From: Chthoniobacterales bacterium
GTDB taxonomy: Bacteria > Verrucomicrobiota > Verrucomicrobiia > Chthoniobacterales > UBA10450
DNA length: 16,846 nucleotides
Reading direction: 5' to 3'
NCBI GenBank assembly: GCA_025980625.1
Contig: JAICXG010000034.1
Coordinates: 1 to 16,846 of the forward strand
Of this stretch, positions 7,938-14,865 are shown piece by piece. The translations under genes and the position numbers were made by a program. Position 1 is the first letter of the stretch. Every line of letters begins with the position of its first letter. A model generated the notes under the pieces. The model was not told the DNA's origin, did no database searches, and saw nothing but the letters and a program-made list of their open reading frames with translations.

Positions 7938-8716
7938 GTCGCCTGACGGCGGCTGCTGTTTGGATGGAGAAAATCTCCCGTGCGTGCGAGCGGCGCGGGA
8001 GGACGACAACTGCGGGAGGTCCGCCATCCCGCCGCGACAATCGCGCAACCAATCGCCAGCGTGCGCCGCCACGTCACCCCCGAGACCTTCTGCTCGCCGG
8101 CGATCCGCCTCCTTTCGGTCGCCGGGATCTCGCAGATTGCGGCACCGATTTTGGCCGCGGCGATCTGGGTTTCGATCGTCCAACCGAAGGTCATCTCGCG
8201 CGGAGCAATTTTTTCAAAGAGCACCCGCCTAACGAGCCGAAGTGGTCCGAGATCGCTGAAGACGCGGCCGCCGAGCAGCCCGGCCCAGAGGCCAAGACCG
8301 GTGTTGGCGATCACGTGTTGCACAGTCATGACTGACCAGTTGCGCAAGCGACGAGTACGACTGCCGAGAACGAGGTCGTAGCCCTGATCGAAAGCGTTCG
8401 TTAGGGCGCGGATATCGCGCGGGTCGCTCGCGCCGTCGCCAGCGCAAAAAATATAGGCCTGTATCGCGGGGAAAACGTTGTTCGTTAGGCCAATCGCCGC
8501 CTCGCAGCCGTGGCCGTAGCCGCGTCGCGCCGTCTCTGCAACCAGCACCAGTCGCTCCCGCGCCCGTTCGGCCGTGCGGTCGCTCGAACCGTTCACCCCG
8601 ACGGCGATGACAAATCTCTCCGGGTCCAGCGTCGCGAACAGTTCGTCGAGTACCGGCCCGATGCAGGCCGCCTCGTCGCAGGCTGGAATGATGATTGCGA
8701 TCTCCGGCAGACGCAT
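7934..8716 (-). CDS. family 2 glycosyltransferase (polyprenyl-phosphate sugar type)
   Basis: 260 residues. The GT-A fold begins with EIAIIIPACDEAACIGPVLD and VAVGVNGSSDRT-like sequence, then CAGDGASDPRDI (the DxD-type nucleotide-sugar site near Asp94), then LVLGSRTR, and a C-terminal part with TFGWTIETQIAAAKIGA and ATERRRIAGEQKVSGV. This last pattern is typical of DPM1/polyprenyl-phosphate glycosyltransferase-like GT2 proteins that load a sugar on a lipid carrier at the cytoplasmic face of the membrane. There is no obvious C-terminal membrane domain. ATG 8716 (MRLPEIAI) is preferred; an in-frame TTG at 8731 is possible. It lies in a tight operon behind the hotdog dehydratase and overlaps the ChaN-like lipoprotein by four bases. 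The final 30 residues are Arg/Pro-rich and not family-like. Confidence 0.85.
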   Translation of the reverse strand: MRLPEIAIIIPACDEAACIGPVLDELFATLDPERFVIAVGVNGSSDRTAERARERLVLVAETARRGYGHGCEAAIGLTNNVFPAIQAYIFCAGDGASDPRDIRALTNAFDQGYDLVLGSRTRRLRNWSVMTVQHVIANTGLGLWAGLLGGRVFSDLGPLRLVRRVLFEKIAPREMTFGWTIETQIAAAKIGAAICEIPATERRRIAGEQKVSGVTWRRTLAIGCAIVAAGWRTSRSCRPPAPLARTGDFLHPNSSRRQAT

Positions 8717-8755
8717 CTGGTCGATTGGCAAGGCTAAGAGTAACGCAAGACCCGA

Positions 8756-9226
8756 CTATTCCAACGCGGGGGAAGAAGTTTCGCGCGCCTGGCTGAGGAC
8801 GAGCTGACCCTCCGCCACGATCGTGCCCCGCACGCCGGCACTGACTTTGAACTGCCAGAGCTCGCCGACCTGCGCCAGTTTCTCCGCGCGCAGGAGGATT
8901 TCCTCCTCCGGCCGCACGGGCGCAAAAAATTTCATCGCTCGGATGGCTGAGAGCAAGAAAAGCGGTCGCGAATTTTCCGGAAAACCGGAGGCGCCGGCGA
9001 TGCCCGCGGTTTGTGCCAGGGCTTCGGTCACGATCACCCCTGGCACGAGCGGGTTGCCGGGAAAATGTCCGGCAAACATCGGGTCGTCGCGCGAGAAACG
9101 CATGACGCATTCCGCCCGCTCGCCCGCTTCGAGCGCGAGCACTCGCCTAACGAATACGAATGGCGACCGGTGCGGCAGCCCAAGCTCCTCGAGGGAGACG
9201 GACTGCGGATCGATGCTTTTGCTCAA
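8756..9226 (-). CDS. FabZ-like 3-hydroxyacyl-[ACP] dehydratase, hotdog fold
   Basis: 156 residues with the FabZ signature: LPHRSPFVFVRRV near the N-terminus and MFAGHFPGNPLVPGVIVTEA at residues 50-69. The latter holds the catalytic pair His54 and Glu68 in the expected spacing. It should dehydrate 3-hydroxyacyl thioesters on acyl carrier protein. It starts at a TTG (9226); no ATG or GTG would retain the N-terminal part of the domain. It is not in a fatty-acid or lipid A operon but between a small lipoprotein gene (10 bp upstream) and a glycosyltransferase gene (about 40 bp downstream). It may therefore be a specialised paralogue acting on an envelope lipid rather than the housekeeping FabZ; that is inference. 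Confidence 0.88.
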   Translation of the reverse strand: MSKSIDPQSVSLEELGLPHRSPFVFVRRVLALEAGERAECVMRFSRDDPMFAGHFPGNPLVPGVIVTEALAQTAGIAGASGFPENSRPLFLLSAIRAMKFFAPVRPEEEILLRAEKLAQVGELWQFKVSAGVRGTIVAEGQLVLSQARETSSPALE

Positions 9227-9236
9227 ACCGGGCTCG

Positions 9237-9734
9237 CTATTGGGTCGGCTGTTCGCCGCCGCCGGTCGCGTTAACGAAGTAGGCGAATGTCCAGCTGCCG
9301 TTTACCCGCTGAATACCGGCGCGGTAACCGGCGTAGGCTTCGGGATCAAGCGCGAACTGCGGCGGCGCGACCATGTAACCATTGAAAGAAACGAATTTCT
9401 CCGACAGCACGCCTTCCACTTCCGGCCAAAGATTGTTCTCATTCCAGTATTGAAAGACGCCGGCGCCAGTCCGGTCCTCGCCTGGGGTGGCGCCGAGAAC
9501 GTAGCCAAAGTTGGGCGTCATCATCGCAGCAATTGTGTTCACGTCGCGCGCCCTCACCGCCTGGCGCAAGCGACCGATGAAAGCCTGAAAATCGACTTCC
9601 GTGTTCTCCTCGGTCGGGGGCGGTGTCGCGGTCCGGCCCGGTTTCTTCTCGTTTTTCTTTGGATTGGTCGTGGGGCAGGCGGTGAATGCCAGCGCCGCCA
9701 GAATCGAGAGGCTACTCAGGAGTCGTGTTTTCAT
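9237..9734 (-). CDS. small putative lipoprotein, NTF2/SnoaL-like domain possible
   Basis: 165 residues from ATG 9734 (MKTRLLSSLSILAALAFTAC), a clear type II signal peptide with lipobox AFTAC and Cys20. A short Lys/Pro/Thr-rich tether follows. The mature domain contains FIGRLRQAVRARDVNTIAAM, then MTPNFGYVLG and VNGSWTFAYFV. The helix with a 'D..ti..mmtp.f' pattern, followed by strands and a final WTFAYF strand, resembles NTF2-like/DUF4440 domains that often serve as ligand-binding or uncharacterised envelope modules. That fold assignment is weak. An upstream in-frame start at 9758 would spoil the signal peptide. It is the second gene of the five-gene operon, 26 bp after the PHP gene and 10 bp before the dehydratase gene. 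Confidence 0.7.
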   Translation of the reverse strand: MKTRLLSSLSILAALAFTACPTTNPKKNEKKPGRTATPPPTEENTEVDFQAFIGRLRQAVRARDVNTIAAMMTPNFGYVLGATPGEDRTGAGVFQYWNENNLWPEVEGVLSEKFVSFNGYMVAPPQFALDPEAYAGYRAGIQRVNGSWTFAYFVNATGGGEQPTQ

Positions 9735-9760
9735 GAAACTCGACCCTAGGACTGACACAC

Positions 9761-10519
9761 TCAGCCGTGTGAGACAAGTTCCGCTTCGTCGGCGCGTCGT
9801 GCTGCCCGACGATTGAGACCGAGGCGCCGCCGGATCGGATGATTGATGAAAACGAAATAGAAGACCTGAAGCAGGTCGCGCCAGTTCGATGGCGGGCTCG
9901 TTAGGCGGAGCGGACCTTCGCGCAGGCTGCGCAGCACGGCCTCGGCTGTTAGTTCAGGCGGCCGCGGCATGCTCGTGTAGTGGCTGCCAAAAGCTTCCAG
10001 CCGATGCGCGTCGGAAGTCGCGAGGAGCGGCCTGGCGTAAGCCGCGGCAATCTCGCGCGCACGACGATTGAGATCGAACCAGCCCTTGTGAAAATGGCAG
10101 ATCTCGATCGCGTCAAAGCAATCAATCTCCCGAAGCAAGCGCTCACCGATTGAGCCGCCGAGAAAAAAGAATGGATGGGGCGCAAAACAAAAAATCGATT
10201 CGCCACGGCGACCGCGCAATCGGCGGAGATCGGCGAAAGTCCGCAGGTTTGCGACCTCGTGAGGGCGAACGTTAAGGAGGACGACATCGGCGCCTTCGAG
10301 TCGCATCTCGGCTGCCTGGATGAGGAGAATCCCCATCCGCTCGGCGGCGGCGAAAATCTCCGGCCGATCGAATACCGTGTCGTGCAGTGTGATCGCGAGT
10401 GCGCCGAAGCCGAGGCTGGCCGCGCGTTCCAGCAGCTCGCGGGCGGAATAATCGAGTCGATCCTTCGGATCCTCGAGGGTGTGAATATGCAGATCGAGTT
10501 TGATCCACTCCTGCTCCAT
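9761..10519 (-). CDS. PHP-domain metal-dependent phosphoesterase-like protein
   Basis: 252 residues. PHP-family metal ligands are visible in order: LDLHIHT (His11 and His13), ITLHDT, the Glu of AAEMRLEG, FAPHPF, and TSDAH in the C-terminal half. These match a trinuclear-metal phosphoesterase such as those acting on phosphate esters or oligonucleotides; the substrate cannot be read from sequence. ATG 10519 (MEQEWIKLDLHIHT) gives the typical short lead into the first motif, although the frame is open to an ATG at 10576. It is the first gene of the operon with the lipoprotein, hotdog dehydratase, GT2 and ChaN-like genes. The 122 bp between it and the tRNA gene should carry the operon promoter, but I see no convincing -10/-35 pair there. 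Confidence 0.85.
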   Translation of the reverse strand: MEQEWIKLDLHIHTLEDPKDRLDYSARELLERAASLGFGALAITLHDTVFDRPEIFAAAERMGILLIQAAEMRLEGADVVLLNVRPHEVANLRTFADLRRLRGRRGESIFCFAPHPFFFLGGSIGERLLREIDCFDAIEICHFHKGWFDLNRRAREIAAAYARPLLATSDAHRLEAFGSHYTSMPRPPELTAEAVLRSLREGPLRLTSPPSNWRDLLQVFYFVFINHPIRRRLGLNRRAARRADEAELVSHG

Positions 10520-10641
10520 TGCCGCAAAGTACTGCAGGTTTCGGACCTCGCCTGTGACTTCTTTGTGAAAACACAACGAAGGAGCAGAGGGGATCCGAGG
10601 CGCTTGCTTTCCCGCCCACCTTATTCAACTTTCCTCTCCGC

Positions 10642-10722
10642 GCTCGGGTGGTGAAATGGCAGACACGTACGTTTGAGGGGCGTATGCCGAAAGGCATGGG
10701 GGTTCAAGTCCCCCCCCGAGCA
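10642..10722 (+). tRNA. tRNA-Leu (anticodon GAG)
   Basis: A complete cloverleaf can be drawn. The acceptor stem GCTCGGG (10642-10648) pairs perfectly with CCCGAGC (10715-10721). The D-stem is GTG/CAC, and the anticodon stem is 10668-10672 with 10680-10684. The loop TTGAGGG puts anticodon GAG at 10675-10677. There is a class II long variable arm TGCC-GAAA-GGCA, then T-arm GGGGG-TTCAAGT-CCCCC and discriminator A. The CCA end is not encoded. The long variable arm and GAG anticodon agree on leucine (CUC/CUU codons). No integrase gene or att-like duplication is seen beside it. Confidence 0.96.
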
Positions 10723-10767
10723 CTTCCTGCTCTGCTGCTGCTCTTGCTCTAATCCTGCGCGGCCTGA

Positions 10768-11982
10768 TCACGCCGTCGCCACGATCTCATGTCGCGCAAT
10801 TCCGTCGCGATCAACTAGCCTGACGATGACGATGAACCAGAGCAACGCCAGCGGCAGAAACATTGGCAACCACAGTCGCTCATTGGATAGGAATGCCAAT
10901 TCCACCATCGCGTAGCCGGCACTACAGGCGATGGCCCCCAGGAAAAAATTCGAGCGTGAAATCATCCGGTAAGACGCGGCCAGCAAAGCGAAAACGAGAG
11001 TGATGAGCCAGGACAGGAGAACTCCTGCCGGCCGGATGTAGCTGTTGGTTTGGATGGTGGCGATCGCGGCGGCAACGAGATTCGGCCCCTGCAAGGGGTC
11101 GCCCTCCAAGCGCAGGAGTACGATTTGATTTTCGATATTGCTCAGCCGGTGGTCGTGTTCCTGGGCGGCAACGAGCAACTCGCTTAAGCTCAGCCGGCGC
11201 ACGCTTTGCCTGGCGGCGAGGTTGATGGTGGTCGAGCCGTCGGGATGGAGCGGAATTTTCCATCCGTTAGGCAAAACGATCTGCGAGCCGAGCTCGACTT
11301 GCACGTCGCCCGGAGTTGCGCGCAGCCAGAGAATGATCGCCTCAAGTGCAAATGAAGGAACAATTTCTCCCCGATACTCGAAAAGCATCGGGACGCGCAG
11401 ACGATCGCGGTTCTCGTTAGGCGGGCTAACCAGACCCGGCGTTGAGATGAGTCGAATATCGTCGTCGGGCTGGCGATTGATCCCGGAAAATTCCGGCAAC
11501 GCGCCGCGCGTCCCGCTCACGTTAGGCAGGACTGGCAAATCCTCCGGCGCGAGATCGCGCGCTCCTTTCCCGCCCAGCTCCAGGCTGACGAGCAGCTTGG
11601 GCACGCGCATCGCCTGATCGAGGAAGACCTGCTCCTGCACCTTGTCGCGCGTGCGCCAGATGAGGAATGGCTCGATCCCGACCACGGCGGGGTGAAATTC
11701 CAAAATCGCCTGGAGAAAAAGCGCATACTCGAGCGGTGAAAGCGAGCGGCGCGCCGCCTCCCCTTTCGGGAGCGGCTTGCGTTCTCCGGCTGGGGTGAGG
11801 CTTTGAAAATCCGCGCGCCCGATCTCGACCAGCGTAATCGGCGCCGGCGGCAGCGAGATTGCCGCGTTTTGCAGAAACCAGCCGAGGAAGGAATCGTCCA
11901 CCCGCCGGAGTCGCGACTCGCGCATGATCAGGATGCCGAGCAGGATGACGACAGCAATCAGCCAGGGCGACGGACGGCGCAT
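10768..11982 (-). CDS. CHASE2-like membrane sensor protein without output domain
   Basis: 404 residues. One N-terminal helix (about 7-21) is followed by a large extracytoplasmic region with CHASE2 features: ITLVEIGRADF near residue 50, PLEYALFLQAILEFHPAVVGIEPFL near 85-110, then RVPMLFEYRGEIVPSFALEA and a late NIENQIVLLRL. Three further helices close the protein (about 305-325, 335-355 and 365-390). In most CHASE2 proteins the closing helices lead into a guanylate cyclase, kinase or GGDEF domain; here only about 15 residues (VDRDGIARHEIV) remain. It could be a sensor half working with a separate partner, or a structural envelope protein. It converges on the tRNA gene and is divergent from the DUF6249/sigma operon. 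Confidence 0.75.
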   Translation of the reverse strand: MRRPSPWLIAVVILLGILIMRESRLRRVDDSFLGWFLQNAAISLPPAPITLVEIGRADFQSLTPAGERKPLPKGEAARRSLSPLEYALFLQAILEFHPAVVGIEPFLIWRTRDKVQEQVFLDQAMRVPKLLVSLELGGKGARDLAPEDLPVLPNVSGTRGALPEFSGINRQPDDDIRLISTPGLVSPPNENRDRLRVPMLFEYRGEIVPSFALEAIILWLRATPGDVQVELGSQIVLPNGWKIPLHPDGSTTINLAARQSVRRLSLSELLVAAQEHDHRLSNIENQIVLLRLEGDPLQGPNLVAAAIATIQTNSYIRPAGVLLSWLITLVFALLAASYRMISRSNFFLGAIACSAGYAMVELAFLSNERLWLPMFLPLALLWFIVIVRLVDRDGIARHEIVATA

Positions 11983-12030
11983 TTGGCGCAGAAGCTAGGG
12001 AGCGCGTCGGGCAAAAACAAACCGAAATTC

Positions 12031-12045
12031 GATCGCGAGGCGATC
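12031..12045. promoter_or_regulatory. short inverted repeat in divergent intergenic region
   Basis: GATCGC-GAG-GCGATC is a perfect 6-bp inverted repeat with a 3-base centre. It lies in the 119-bp gap between the divergent CHASE2-like gene (start 11982) and the DUF6249 gene (start 12102). It could be an operator or merely a small hairpin. CGATCG-type words are common in this sequence, so chance is possible. No clear sigma-70 promoter is visible in this gap. Confidence 0.25.
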
Positions 12046-12101
12046 CTGAAAAACCTGAATCCAAAACAGCGGCGGCCAGCATCTCATTGCAAACGACAAA
12101 T

Positions 12102-12788
12102 ATGAAACACGCATTCATCCTCAGCTTCTGCACGATTGCCCTGGCCTGCACCGCGCTCGGTCAAACTCCCACTCCGCCGCCTCTCACCTCGCCCGCGCCG
12201 ACGCTCGTCGCTTCGCCCACGATCGCTCCAAGCAACCCGGCAATCGCGCCGATAGCCGCCATCCCGGCGGTAAGCGCAACCCCTGTCCCCGCAGCCACGG
12301 CCGCTCCAGATAATGACGAAGACTTCGACAAGATGATCGAACGCCGAATTAACCGCCATTTTCGCGTCAATATCGACGGCGACCATTCGAATCATGGCGA
12401 TGACCTTCCGTGGATCGCTATTCCGATCGTCTTAATCGTCTTCCTCACCATCTTCGGTCTGCCAGTGGCGATCGTCGGGCTGATTCTCTACTTCAGCTTT
12501 TCCCGCAGCCGCGCCATGCACAAAACCGTGCGGATGATGGTGGAAAAGGGCCAGCCGGTTCCGGAAGCGCTCCTCAATCCGCCGCCAGTCGTCCGGCGAC
12601 GTTCTGATCTGCGCCGCGGCGTCATTCTCCTCATGGTCGGCGCCGGGCTGATGGTGTTCTTCGGCGCGGTCAATGACTGGGAAGGCGGGGCCTGGAGTCT
12701 CGGTTTCATTCCCTTCATCATCGGCCTTGGATATCTGCTCGTGTGGAGACTGGACACACGGAAGGAAGAGCCTTCCACCAAGGTGTAA
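12102..12788 (+). CDS. DUF6249-type membrane protein with signal peptide
   Basis: 228 residues from ATG 12102. A signal peptide-like N-terminus (KHAFILSFCTIALACTALGQ) is followed by a low-complexity Pro/Thr/Ala linker at residues 22-70. Next is an acidic segment DNDEDFDKMIERRINRHF, then helices at about 103-133, 173-190 and 197-215. Between the helices lies a short basic cytoplasmic stretch ending MMVEKGQPVPEALLNPP, a feature I associate with DUF6249 proteins. Function is unknown. Such proteins are found next to ECF sigma factors, and here the sigma gene starts 9 bp after the stop. A TTG at 12087 is in frame, but the ATG is preferred because the signal peptide starts there. Confidence 0.75.
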   Translation: MKHAFILSFCTIALACTALGQTPTPPPLTSPAPTLVASPTIAPSNPAIAPIAAIPAVSATPVPAATAAPDNDEDFDKMIERRINRHFRVNIDGDHSNHGDDLPWIAIPIVLIVFLTIFGLPVAIVGLILYFSFSRSRAMHKTVRMMVEKGQPVPEALLNPPPVVRRRSDLRRGVILLMVGAGLMVFFGAVNDWEGGAWSLGFIPFIIGLGYLLVWRLDTRKEEPSTKV

Positions 12789-12797
12789 CATCGGGGC

Positions 12798-13334
12798 GTG
12801 CCGCTGAATGACGCCGATCTCGTTGCGCGGGTTCTTGTTGACGATGATCACCACGCTTTTGCCGAGCTGGTTCGGAATCATCAGTCCGCCGTCCGTGGTC
12901 TTCTCCGCCAGCTCACGCGCAACGATCTCGCCCTGGCTGATGATCTGGCGCAGGAGACTTTCCTGCGCGTCTACAAGAATCTCCGCACCTTTCGCGGAGA
13001 GGCGAAATTTTCCACCTGGCTCTATCGGATTGCCTACAACTGCTTTCGCGAAGATGCCCGCAAACGAAAAGAACTGGTCGGCATCGACGAAGCGCAGCTC
13101 GAGGCCGAGCACGACCCGCAAACCGTCGACCCCGCCCTGAGACACGACCTCATGCAGGCACTGCAACTGCTTCCGTTACATGAGCGCTCGGCGATTGTGC
13201 TCTGTTGCCAGAACGGCCTCTCGCATCAGGAAGCGGCCGGCGTGCTTGAGATCCCACTCGGCACGGTCAAGACGAATGTCTTGCGCGGACGCGAGAAGTT
13301 GAAGAAAATACTGGCGGCCTGGGCGCCAGCCTAA
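12798..13334 (+). CDS. ECF-type RNA polymerase sigma factor
   Basis: 178 residues beginning at a GTG. Region 2 spans about 20-92 with ADDLAQETFLRVYKNLRTF and FSTWLYRIAYNCFREDARKR. Region 4 spans about 121-172 with LPLHERSAIVLCCQNGLSH and AAGVLEIPLGTVKTNVLRGR, the helix-turn-helix that reads the -35 element. It directs RNA polymerase to an alternative promoter set, probably an envelope or stress response given its membrane-protein neighbours. It sits between the DUF6249 gene and a small two-helix membrane protein whose start lies 2 bp after this stop; this is the usual sigma/anti-sigma arrangement. The stop codon and the next start fall inside the 10-mer GCCTAACAAT. Confidence 0.95.
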   Translation: MPLNDADLVARVLVDDDHHAFAELVRNHQSAVRGLLRQLTRNDLALADDLAQETFLRVYKNLRTFRGEAKFSTWLYRIAYNCFREDARKRKELVGIDEAQLEAEHDPQTVDPALRHDLMQALQLLPLHERSAIVLCCQNGLSHQEAAGVLEIPLGTVKTNVLRGREKLKKILAAWAPA

Positions 13335-13336
13335 CA

Positions 13337-13669
13337 ATGGACAAACAACTACAGGAAGATTGGCTGGATGCGCGTTTGCGCGAGGAGATGCCCTACATCG
13401 ATGATGAGGGCTTCACCGCCCGTGTCGTGCAAAAACTGCCCGCGGCGCGGCCGCGCTCCTTCCGTGCCGCCATCCTCATCGGTCTCACCGTCGTCGCCAG
13501 CGTGATCGCTTACCTGCTCTCGGATGGCGGTCGCTTTCTCGTTGTCGAAGCCTATCGCCTCATGTCGATGCCGCTCGTATTCGTCAGCGTAATTGCGATC
13601 GTTCTCTCAGTTGCAATCACCGGCATTGCCGCGGCCGCTGCCTTTTCGACCGTTCGCCAGCGGCACTAG
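13337..13669 (+). CDS. small two-helix membrane protein, probable anti-sigma factor (DUF5056-like)
   Basis: 110 residues. A soluble N-terminal segment of about 42 residues (EDWLDARLREEMPYIDDEGF followed by TARVVQKLP) is followed by helices at about 43-61 and 78-104. The 'WL..RLRE..PYI.DEGFTARV...LP' pattern resembles DUF5056 proteins, which are encoded next to ECF sigma factors. No zinc-binding HxxxCxxC motif is present, so it is not a classical ZAS anti-sigma. A role in holding the sigma factor at the membrane is inferred from position (2 bp behind the sigma gene) and topology. A molybdenum-hydroxylase remnant begins directly after its TAG stop. Confidence 0.7.
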   Translation: MDKQLQEDWLDARLREEMPYIDDEGFTARVVQKLPAARPRSFRAAILIGLTVVASVIAYLLSDGGRFLVVEAYRLMSMPLVFVSVIAIVLSVAITGIAAAAAFSTVRQRH

Positions 13670-13671
13670 CG

Positions 13672-13920
13672 GCGCGCGTCAGAAGCAACCCGATCGGCGT
13701 CGAACAACAAATCGAATCGTACCACGACTTCGAAGTCGCGCGAATGAGCGATGCGCCGATGATTGAAACGCACATCGTGCAGAGCGAGGCCGGGCGGCCT
13801 TACGGAATGGGCGAACCTCCCGTCCCGCCGATCGCTCCTGCGATCACCAACGCACTCTTCGCGGCGACTGGGAAACGGATTCGCAAGTTGCCGATTCGCC
13901 TGGCGGATTTGTCCGCCTAA
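13672..13920 (+). pseudogene. remnant of molybdenum hydroxylase large subunit (IorB/xanthine dehydrogenase family)
   Basis: Reading the frame that ends at TAA 13918-13920 gives ARVRSNPIGVEQQIES, then YHDFEVARMSDAPMIETHIV, then YGMGEPPVPPIAPAITNALF and AATGKRIRKLPI. This is the recognisable C-terminus of aldehyde oxidase/xanthine dehydrogenase or isoquinoline 1-oxidoreductase beta subunits (normally 'grvvNP..v..QveGG...', 'GxGEpxvPpiAPAiaNAiFaATGkRiRxLPi'). Only about 80 of 700 or more residues remain. The 25 or so residues normally lying between the QxEGG part and the N(Y/F)xDY part are missing, so there is an internal deletion as well as loss of the 5' part. No start codon with a plausible ribosome site exists. 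It is inferred to be a dead gene fragment left by a deletion that fused to the end of the sigma operon. Confidence 0.75.
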
Positions 13921-14858
13921 CGAGTTCCGCCTGCGGCGAAAATCTCACGCGCCTGCGCCACATCACGCGCGATCTGCTCACGTAAGCCCGCCAAATTTTC
14001 GAATTTTTTCTCCGGTCGCAGATAGCGGAGGAACTTCAGTTCGACGTCTTCGCCGTAAAGGTCGCGATCGAAATCAAAAAGATGGAACTCCAGCACGCGC
14101 TGCGGCGAACCGCCGCTGATCGTCGGGCGGACGCCGAGATTCACCACCCCGCGATAGGTTTTCCCCTCGAGCATGCCCTCGGCCGCGTAAACGCCGTTAG
14201 GCGGAAATTGCTCGCTGTGCGCGCTCAGGTTGGCGGTCGGAAAACCGAGAGTACGCCCGAGATGCTGCCCTGCTTCAACTCTGCCCAAAATCGTGTAATC
14301 GCGTCCGAGCATCCGCGCCGCGGTCGCGAAGTCGCCCGCTTCGACCGCCTTCCGGATCGCAGTGCTGCTGATGATCGTGCCGTTCGAGGTGACAGGCTCA
14401 ACCCCGACCACGTTGAACCCAAGCTGCGCCCCAAGCTTTTGCAGGAGCGCGAGATTGCCGGCCCGATTTTTTCCAAAAGACCATTCCTGGCCGACGCAAA
14501 TCTCGCGCAGCGGTTGCGCCGCGCTGGCCAGTTGCCTAACGAATCCTTCGGGCGAAGTGGAGGCGAACGCGCGGTCGAATTTCAGGACGAGCAGATGTGA
14601 GACGCCGAGGTCACGAAGGAGCGCGATCTTGTGCTGTGTCGCCGTCAGCAAACGTGGACTCTCGTTAGGCCGCAAAATTTTCATCGGGTGCGGATCGAAA
14701 GTGACAACGACGGCTTGCCCGCCCGCTTCGGCGGCGTGTCGCACCGCCGTCCCGATCACTGCCTGGTGCCCGCGATGCACGCCATCGAAAACACCGATCG
14801 CGAGAAAAATGGGACCGGGAACCTGCGCCAGTTGCGGAATCGATCGGAGGATGCGCAT
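13917..14858 (-). CDS. ribF: bifunctional riboflavin kinase / FAD synthetase
   Basis: Phosphorylates riboflavin to FMN and adenylylates FMN to FAD in the cytoplasm. 313 residues, the usual size. The N-terminal FAD synthetase domain shows IGVFDGVHRGHQ (residues 21-32), VTFDPHPMKIL and ISSTAIRKAVEAGDF. The C-terminal kinase domain shows LGRTLGFPTANL and PNGVYAAEG, then VNLGVRPT. It starts with ATG 14858 (MRILRSIPQ); a period-8 repeat array lies in the leader and no clear Shine-Dalgarno is seen. It is the last gene of the conserved rbfA-nrnA-truB-ribF series. Its TAG stop and the TAA stop of the convergent remnant fall within the same CGTTAGGC word. Confidence 0.97.
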   Translation of the reverse strand: MRILRSIPQLAQVPGPIFLAIGVFDGVHRGHQAVIGTAVRHAAEAGGQAVVVTFDPHPMKILRPNESPRLLTATQHKIALLRDLGVSHLLVLKFDRAFASTSPEGFVRQLASAAQPLREICVGQEWSFGKNRAGNLALLQKLGAQLGFNVVGVEPVTSNGTIISSTAIRKAVEAGDFATAARMLGRDYTILGRVEAGQHLGRTLGFPTANLSAHSEQFPPNGVYAAEGMLEGKTYRGVVNLGVRPTISGGSPQRVLEFHLFDFDRDLYGEDVELKFLRYLRPEKKFENLAGLREQIARDVAQAREIFAAGGTR

Positions 14859-14865
14859 GAGCAGG

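Noticed and set aside
7938..8183. Upstream extension of the ChaN-like gene by 82 codons
   Set aside because: It lies inside the GT2 gene, is Arg/Asp-rich and would bury the lipoprotein signal peptide. The GTG in the GTGA overlap is a better start.
10604..10641. Promoter directly upstream of tRNA-Leu (TTGCTT ... TATTCA)
   Set aside because: The two hexamer-like words are only about 10 bp apart, too close for a sigma-70 promoter.
10642..10722. tRNA-Leu gene as an integration site of a genomic island
   Set aside because: No integrase, no repeated tRNA 3' end and no mobile-element genes are visible within the window.
945..11080. HIP1-like palindrome GCGATCGC as the iterated word
   Set aside because: CGATCG-type words are common here, but I found only a few full octamers (for example in the regions around 945 and 11065). 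That looks compatible with the base composition and is far below the CGTTAGGC count.
13763..14119. Plus-strand 118-codon frame across the pseudogene and ribF end
   Set aside because: It is out of frame with the molybdenum-hydroxylase remnant and antisense to ribF, with no recognisable sequence.
14534..14670. Integron attC site formed by GCCTAAC at 14534 and GTTAGGC at 14664, spanning 137 bp
   Set aside because: The 7-mers match attC core sites and the span is in the attC size range, but the interior is conserved ribF coding sequence. I see no complementary inner boxes, integrase or gene cassettes. The motif copies are spread singly through housekeeping genes, so a cassette array does not explain them.
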